From Antennarius striatus (Eukaryota > Chordata > Actinopteri > Lophiiformes > Antennariidae): a stretch of 64,000 bases of DNA. Numbering within the stretch: position 1 is the first letter of the stretch; every line of letters begins with the position of its first letter. The position numbers and the translations under genes are program-made. The notes under the pieces are model-generated. The model was not told the origin of the DNA, made no database searches, and saw nothing but the letters and a program-made list of their open reading frames with translations. This document shows, one piece after another, positions 59,662 to 64,000 of this stretch. Location: NCBI RefSeq assembly GCF_040054535.1, contig NC_090797.1:8735001-8799000 (forward strand), given 5' to 3'.

Positions 59662-60582
59662 ATTTTAGAATCTTCTGCAAGAGGGAATCCTAAGCAAACA
59701 GACAGAGAATAAAATGGCTATCAATATAACTTTTTCTATCAATATAACCTTTTAAAGGATGCTTCTTTTGTGTTGAGGCTTGAATCAGCTAATATAGATG
59801 TTTTTTAAAAAATTAAACCACGCATGTTGAAAATTTAGAATAATTTTCTGTACTATGAACAGTTTAATCAACTGGGCCATTAAAATACCTTGAGAATAAC
59901 AATTACTTTGTGCATCATTTATGAAGGGAAAGCTCTACTTCTCGCAGGGTTATGTAAGAAGATTGATGAGACCCTCACAACTGCAGGGTAAAGATTACCA
60001 ACTTCCTGGCTGGGAATAAAGCCTGAAAACCAGTAAGCCAAAGATTCAAAGGTTAAAAAAAATCTATCACCATCTACAAATGGCATTACTTAACATATTT
60101 TAATTTGCCCTTTAATGCCCAATAATTATCTAAATTGCAATATTTGCCATCAAAGGAATGCTTTAGTACTGTAAAAATTGTCAAGAGAACTAAATCACCT
60201 CATTTTATGCTTTACATTAGTTGTGTTATGCTTAATGAATCACCATCTGTTAGTATTAGTAGTAGTTACAGCTGCAAGATAAACATACTGGAGCAAAAGT
60301 ATTAAAATGGTATAAACTTAAACTCAAGTGTTCACTCTAGTGAAGTCTAAGTATCCCAGAATACTTACTTACAGAATACTTAAGTAGGTAATTCAAAAAA
60401 GCCTACATTAAGTTTTGATCTCTATTCAAGAGCAACCTTACAAAACAAATGAATTTGTGTGGATTTGACTGTAGGTTATGATGACCTAAAGGCCTTTCTG
60501 ATATGACATGGTTGAAATTTAGGGGAAATTAAATAAGTGAAAAGTGGGATAAAAATTGACTCAATAAAAAAAATATCTGAAT

Positions 60583-61301
60583 ACACACTACATTGCCAAA
60601 AGTATTTGCTCACCTGCATTGAATTGGATATGACATTACATTCCTAATTCATAGGGTTCAACATGACGTCGGTCCACCCTTTGCAACTACAACAGCTTCA
60701 ACTCTTCTAGGAATGCCGTCCACAAAGATCAGGAGTGTATTTATGGGAATGTTTGACTATTCTTCCAGACGGACATTTGTGAGGTCACACGCTGATGTTA
60801 GATGAGATGGCCTGGCTCTCAGTCTCCGCTCTACTTCATCCCAAAGGTGTTCTTTCAGGTTGAGGTCAGAACTCTGTTCAGGCCGGTCAACTTCATCCAC
60901 ACCAGACTCCGTCATCCGTGTCTTTATGGATGCTGCTTTCTGCACAGGTGTAGTGTTGGAAGAGGAAGGGACCAGCTCCAAACTGTTCCCATAAAGTAAG
61001 GAGCATGGAATTATCTAAAATATCTTTGTATGCTGAAGCATTCGGAGTTCCTTTTGCTGGAATTAAGGCCCCAAGCCCATCTCCTGAAAAACAACCCCAC
61101 ACCATAGCCCTTAAGGTTGGCACCTTATCACAGTTCCACTCTGGAATTCACTGAGCACCTGAGAGCCATTCTTTCACAAGTGTTTGTAAAAGCAGCCTGT
61201 ACACCTTGATGCTTGATTTTATAAACCTGTGGCTATTAAAGTGTTTGGATCACCTGATTCTGATTATTTGCATGGGTGAACGAATACTTTTGGGAATATA
61301 T
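60583..61301 (-). mobile_element. Internally deleted Tc1-like transposon
   Basis: The left end (ACACTACATTGCCAAAAGTA at 60586) and the right end (GAATACTTTTGGGAATATA near 61282-61300) are inverted ends of a Tc1/mariner element, next to TA. The minus strand holds transposase C-terminal pieces: V-W-G-C-F-S-G-D-G-L-G and L-W-E-Q-F-G-A-G-P-F-L-F-Q-H, then N-L-K-E-H-L-W-D-E-V-E-R-R-L-R-A-R-P. The frame is broken by shifts. The middle of the transposase is missing between about 61118 and 61125, where the sequence jumps from the CFSG region to near the N-terminal end. At about 0.7 kb against 1.6 kb for a full element it is non-autonomous and dead. Confidence 0.9.
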
Positions 61302-61884
61302 TCCAAATTAATGCCTTCATTTTGGTGCAGTCTAGTGGAGTAAATTGTGAGTATGCAGTAGATAATGAGATTACACAGTGGTTACACAACAATTTGATCC
61401 ATGCAGAGCTCAGGTGTTGTTCTTGAGTTCAGGTGTTTATACGTGTCTCATTCTAGTTCATTTCATTTATTCCTATATTTCCTCTCAAACATTGTGTTAC
61501 ATAAAGCTGCCTCACAGTTGGTCTCTCTGGTCCACTTCTGCAGCTGTCTCTTCCCTTCATTGCTGTTGTTGTGGATTTTGCCCTTTTCATGCTCACTGCA
61601 CCCCTTACTCCATAGCACACCATGGCTGGAGTGATACTGCTGTGGCTGCTGCTGAGTGAGGAGACCTCAGGCTAAAGAGCAGCAAACAAATTCACTCTTA
61701 CATAACAGGCTGCTCTGTCGAATTACACACTGGACAGGGCAGGCCAGCCAGCAAAAATTAAATAGCAGAAAGGTGATGTTACATCTAAATTCTCCGTGCA
61801 ATTTAAGAGCACAAGATTCACAATTTTCATATATACTTATATATAATTAACCAACTATAAAAACTAAAAAAATTACATTTTTTA

Positions 61885-61914
61885 TTTCATTCATTCATTC
61901 ATTCATTCATTCAT
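61885..61914. repeat. (ATTC)n tetranucleotide repeat
   Basis: About seven ATTC units form the start of a dispersed repeat. Confidence 0.9.
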
Positions 61915-61996
61915 GCATTCATTTTCTACTGCTTGTTCCGCTCATTGCAGGTCACGGGGATAGCTGGAGCCTATCAGAGCTGACTTGCGGGTGATA
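61915..61996. repeat. Teleost repeat adjoining the ATTC array
   Basis: ATTTTCTACTGCTTGTTCCG is followed by GGTCACGGGGATAGCTGGAG and CCTATCAGAGCTGACTTGCG. This matches a widespread teleost repeat that I recall (TTCTACCGCTTGTCC.. GGAGCCTATCCCAGCTGAC). Confidence 0.6.
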
Positions 61997-64000
61997 AAAA
62001 CATATATACAATATCCAGATGATCATCTTTTTAGTTAAGTGTTTACCATGCAAGCCCCATCAGAAACAAACATCAGTATCCAGCCAGAGTCTGAATCGTG
62101 TGCTGTCTGCCTGCAGAGAGGACCTATAGGCATTGCTGTCGGCAATGTCCCACATGTTTTCAAAGCAATTCCAATATTTTAAAAAATCACTTGGTACAGA
62201 AGCCATGCACAACCTTCTGGATTCTCTGTGACCACATCTGCACCATGGATTTAAGATAATTGTCAAGAGGAGCTTCACTCTATCTTCAAGGAGAAAATAA
62301 TTGGTCTTATGATAAGAGGGTTTTCAGACCCTGCAGGGGATGTGGGATAGCAGGCTGCCAGTGGATGAATTGCTCATTATCTCCCTTGAATCTAATTGAA
62401 TTTTGGCAAATCTTGCATTGATGGAGATGATTATTTTTGTTAAATAGAGTTCTGAATTCTGTTTTTATTCATCTCTGTTCATGTAGAGAAACTCTGGCTG
62501 CCATTGGAGGACTAAGAAGAAGAAGAAGAAGAGTCCACAGCAGAGTTGCCAATGCTCACAGTGTGAGGAACACTTTCACTCTTAGTCTCACGCCCTCATG
62601 CTGCCCAAACAATTCTCATGCCAAAATGGTGAAAGATTATCAGCTCGATGCATTATGGATGAAGCATCATACTATTTAGGCTCTTAAATTGGTCTTTCTC
62701 TGGTCTCTGGTCACTTAATAGGAAAGCATCAACAATGATGATGATAGTATAATAAATAAAGAAATACAAGCATGTAACGTAGCAGATCTACATCATGAAC
62801 TAGATCTAACTAACCAAACTATGCATAGTCGTGTAATATCATGAGTCATCCATGTCTGGGGTTTTTTCTTTTCTTCATGATACTGGAAGCAGGTTTCAAA
62901 TAAATCTTAAATGTCCAGGAAGGCCTTAAGTGATCTAGAAGCTTCATCCATAACTGGACCCACCTAAAAATGTAATCAATTCTTGATTGATTCAGCATCC
63001 ACCTCCACACAAAGAATTATTAGACACTGTTGAAAACTATTAGATTTATCTTCCTGCAAACACACAAACAAACAAAATTCACATGACATCTAACTTTGGC
63101 TATGATATTACATTTGTTTGAATAAATGTTGTGAGGGTACAGACTATAAATCTAGGTACCAGTGATTGTATTTGCTAACATAACCCTGTTGTGCGGTATT
63201 GCCTTTACCATGTTTCTGTTATCTTAGCTTGCCAGCAAGCTAACACCAGTTAAGGAGTTTTAAACACAAGGTAAAACTGTTTTGGTCAATATTTATTCAA
63301 ATGGTGATGAGGTCACATTTTAATCATTAAGAGAATACCAAGATAATCATAATAACTCCTGGGGGGAACATGATTGTTCATAATTAATAATCTTTTGTAA
63401 TAAAATTAGGGATCATCTTATGTTCCATCATCAGGTCACTTTTTCAACTTGCCCAGCATGATTGTTATCCATTTAGAAGTTCACTGAAGACTGCAAACGC
63501 CAACCAGGAAATGGCTTCCCCAAACAGGCAACCAATCACAGCAGTCATTATGGTTATTCCTCTGGAGAGCATGACAATTTGCATAGTAATCATTCCAGTA
63601 TCTGTTAGGATGCTTCTGTCTGTATGAACTTGGTGGGAAAACAATGACATTCATCTTAAAATAAAACAGAAAAATAATTTATTTTAGTGGAGGACATCTG
63701 ATTGAATTAGAGTAAATGATACGAATGACTGTAAGCTTAGTGAAAGAAGGAGGGTGGGTGGGTGGAATAAATTTCAACCATCAAATGTTGGTATTAAAAC
63801 CTGGCAAACATGAAGGTATCACAGTGCGATATTCTCGGATCACTCAGCATCCCACTGCCAGAGAAAAGGCATTCAAGAGCTCAAGGGACTCTGGGAAGCT
63901 ACCATCAAATCAAAACTGTGTCGCAACAGAGATTGAGTAATAAATTGTTGAGCTTATTACAGGGAGTTCTTCCAGGGAGGTTTAGGACTCACTTAGCATT

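Larger units (their letters stand above)
52767..60584. other. Upstream of nrip2, no confirmed gene
   Basis: This AT-rich stretch probably contains nrip2 intron 1 and possibly its first exon, which I could not pick out. Sequence at about 56140-56410 and 56640-56830 is pyrimidine-rich. A coding-like minus frame at 57825-57988 could not be assigned. Two ACCGGAAGC ETS-like sites occur at 58932 and 58957. Confidence 0.45.
61302..64000. other. Right flank, no gene seen
   Basis: No exon is recognisable. The stretch contains an ATTC repeat with an attached repeat tail, an AAG tract at 62513-62531, and a block at 63450-63640 with clustered SOX-like, CCAAT and octamer-like motifs that could be an enhancer. 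Confidence 0.4.

Overview
The window is vertebrate nuclear DNA, almost certainly from a ray-finned (teleost) fish. Coding sequence sits in short exons split by GT..AG introns. Dinucleotide microsatellites are frequent, a tRNA-Gln gene and teleost-type repeats (Tc1-like element, LINE fragment, tRNA-derived SINE) are present, and the single-exon neurogenic gene has the length and residues of fish Ascl1a. There are no bacterial operons, CRISPR arrays or phage genes.

Layout, left to right. (1) 1-6991 shows no convincing exon and holds GT microsatellites. (2) 6992-12711 (+): five 3' exons of a gene for an EF-hand protein that I cannot name. Its start lies outside the window or was not found. One exon lies between a (GAT)n and a (CA)n microsatellite, and the 3.4-kb intron has GC-richer, enhancer-like sequence. 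(3) 13.8-14.8 kb: decayed repeats, a LINE reverse-transcriptase fragment on the minus strand, and an intact tRNA-Gln(UUG) gene with an inverted copy of its own 5' part just upstream. (4) About 15.29 kb: a near-perfect CTCF motif. (5) 16.4-18.5 kb (-): ascl1a, a proneural bHLH factor, with a 95-bp intron just after the stop codon. (6) 18.6-21.4 kb: intergenic DNA with a second CTCF-like motif. (7) 21439-31468 (+): all 12 coding exons of itfg2, whose human product is a KICSTOR subunit in nutrient signalling to mTORC1. The predicted protein is 435 residues. (8) 31.5-43.4 kb: intergenic. (9) 43500-52766 (-): five exons of nrip2, with a retropepsin-like domain. Its first exon was not found. (10) 52.8-64 kb: intergenic, with an internally deleted Tc1-like element at 60.6-61.3 kb.

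The itfg2-nrip2 pair, on opposite strands, matches the human 12p13 arrangement as I remember it. ascl1a is the likely owner of much of the surrounding non-coding regulatory DNA, with the EF-hand gene and itfg2 as neighbours. Exon boundaries were worked out by eye. For itfg2 and nrip2 the splice phase is consistent at every junction, which is strong internal support.

The points most worth checking are: the unnamed EF-hand gene and its microsatellite-flanked exon; the Asp-to-Asn change at the catalytic position of the nrip2 protease-like motif; CTCF motifs in divergent orientation around ascl1a and itfg2; two perfect 20-21 bp hairpins with 5-nt loops plus the tRNA palindrome; and a TFEB/USF-type E-box upstream of itfg2.
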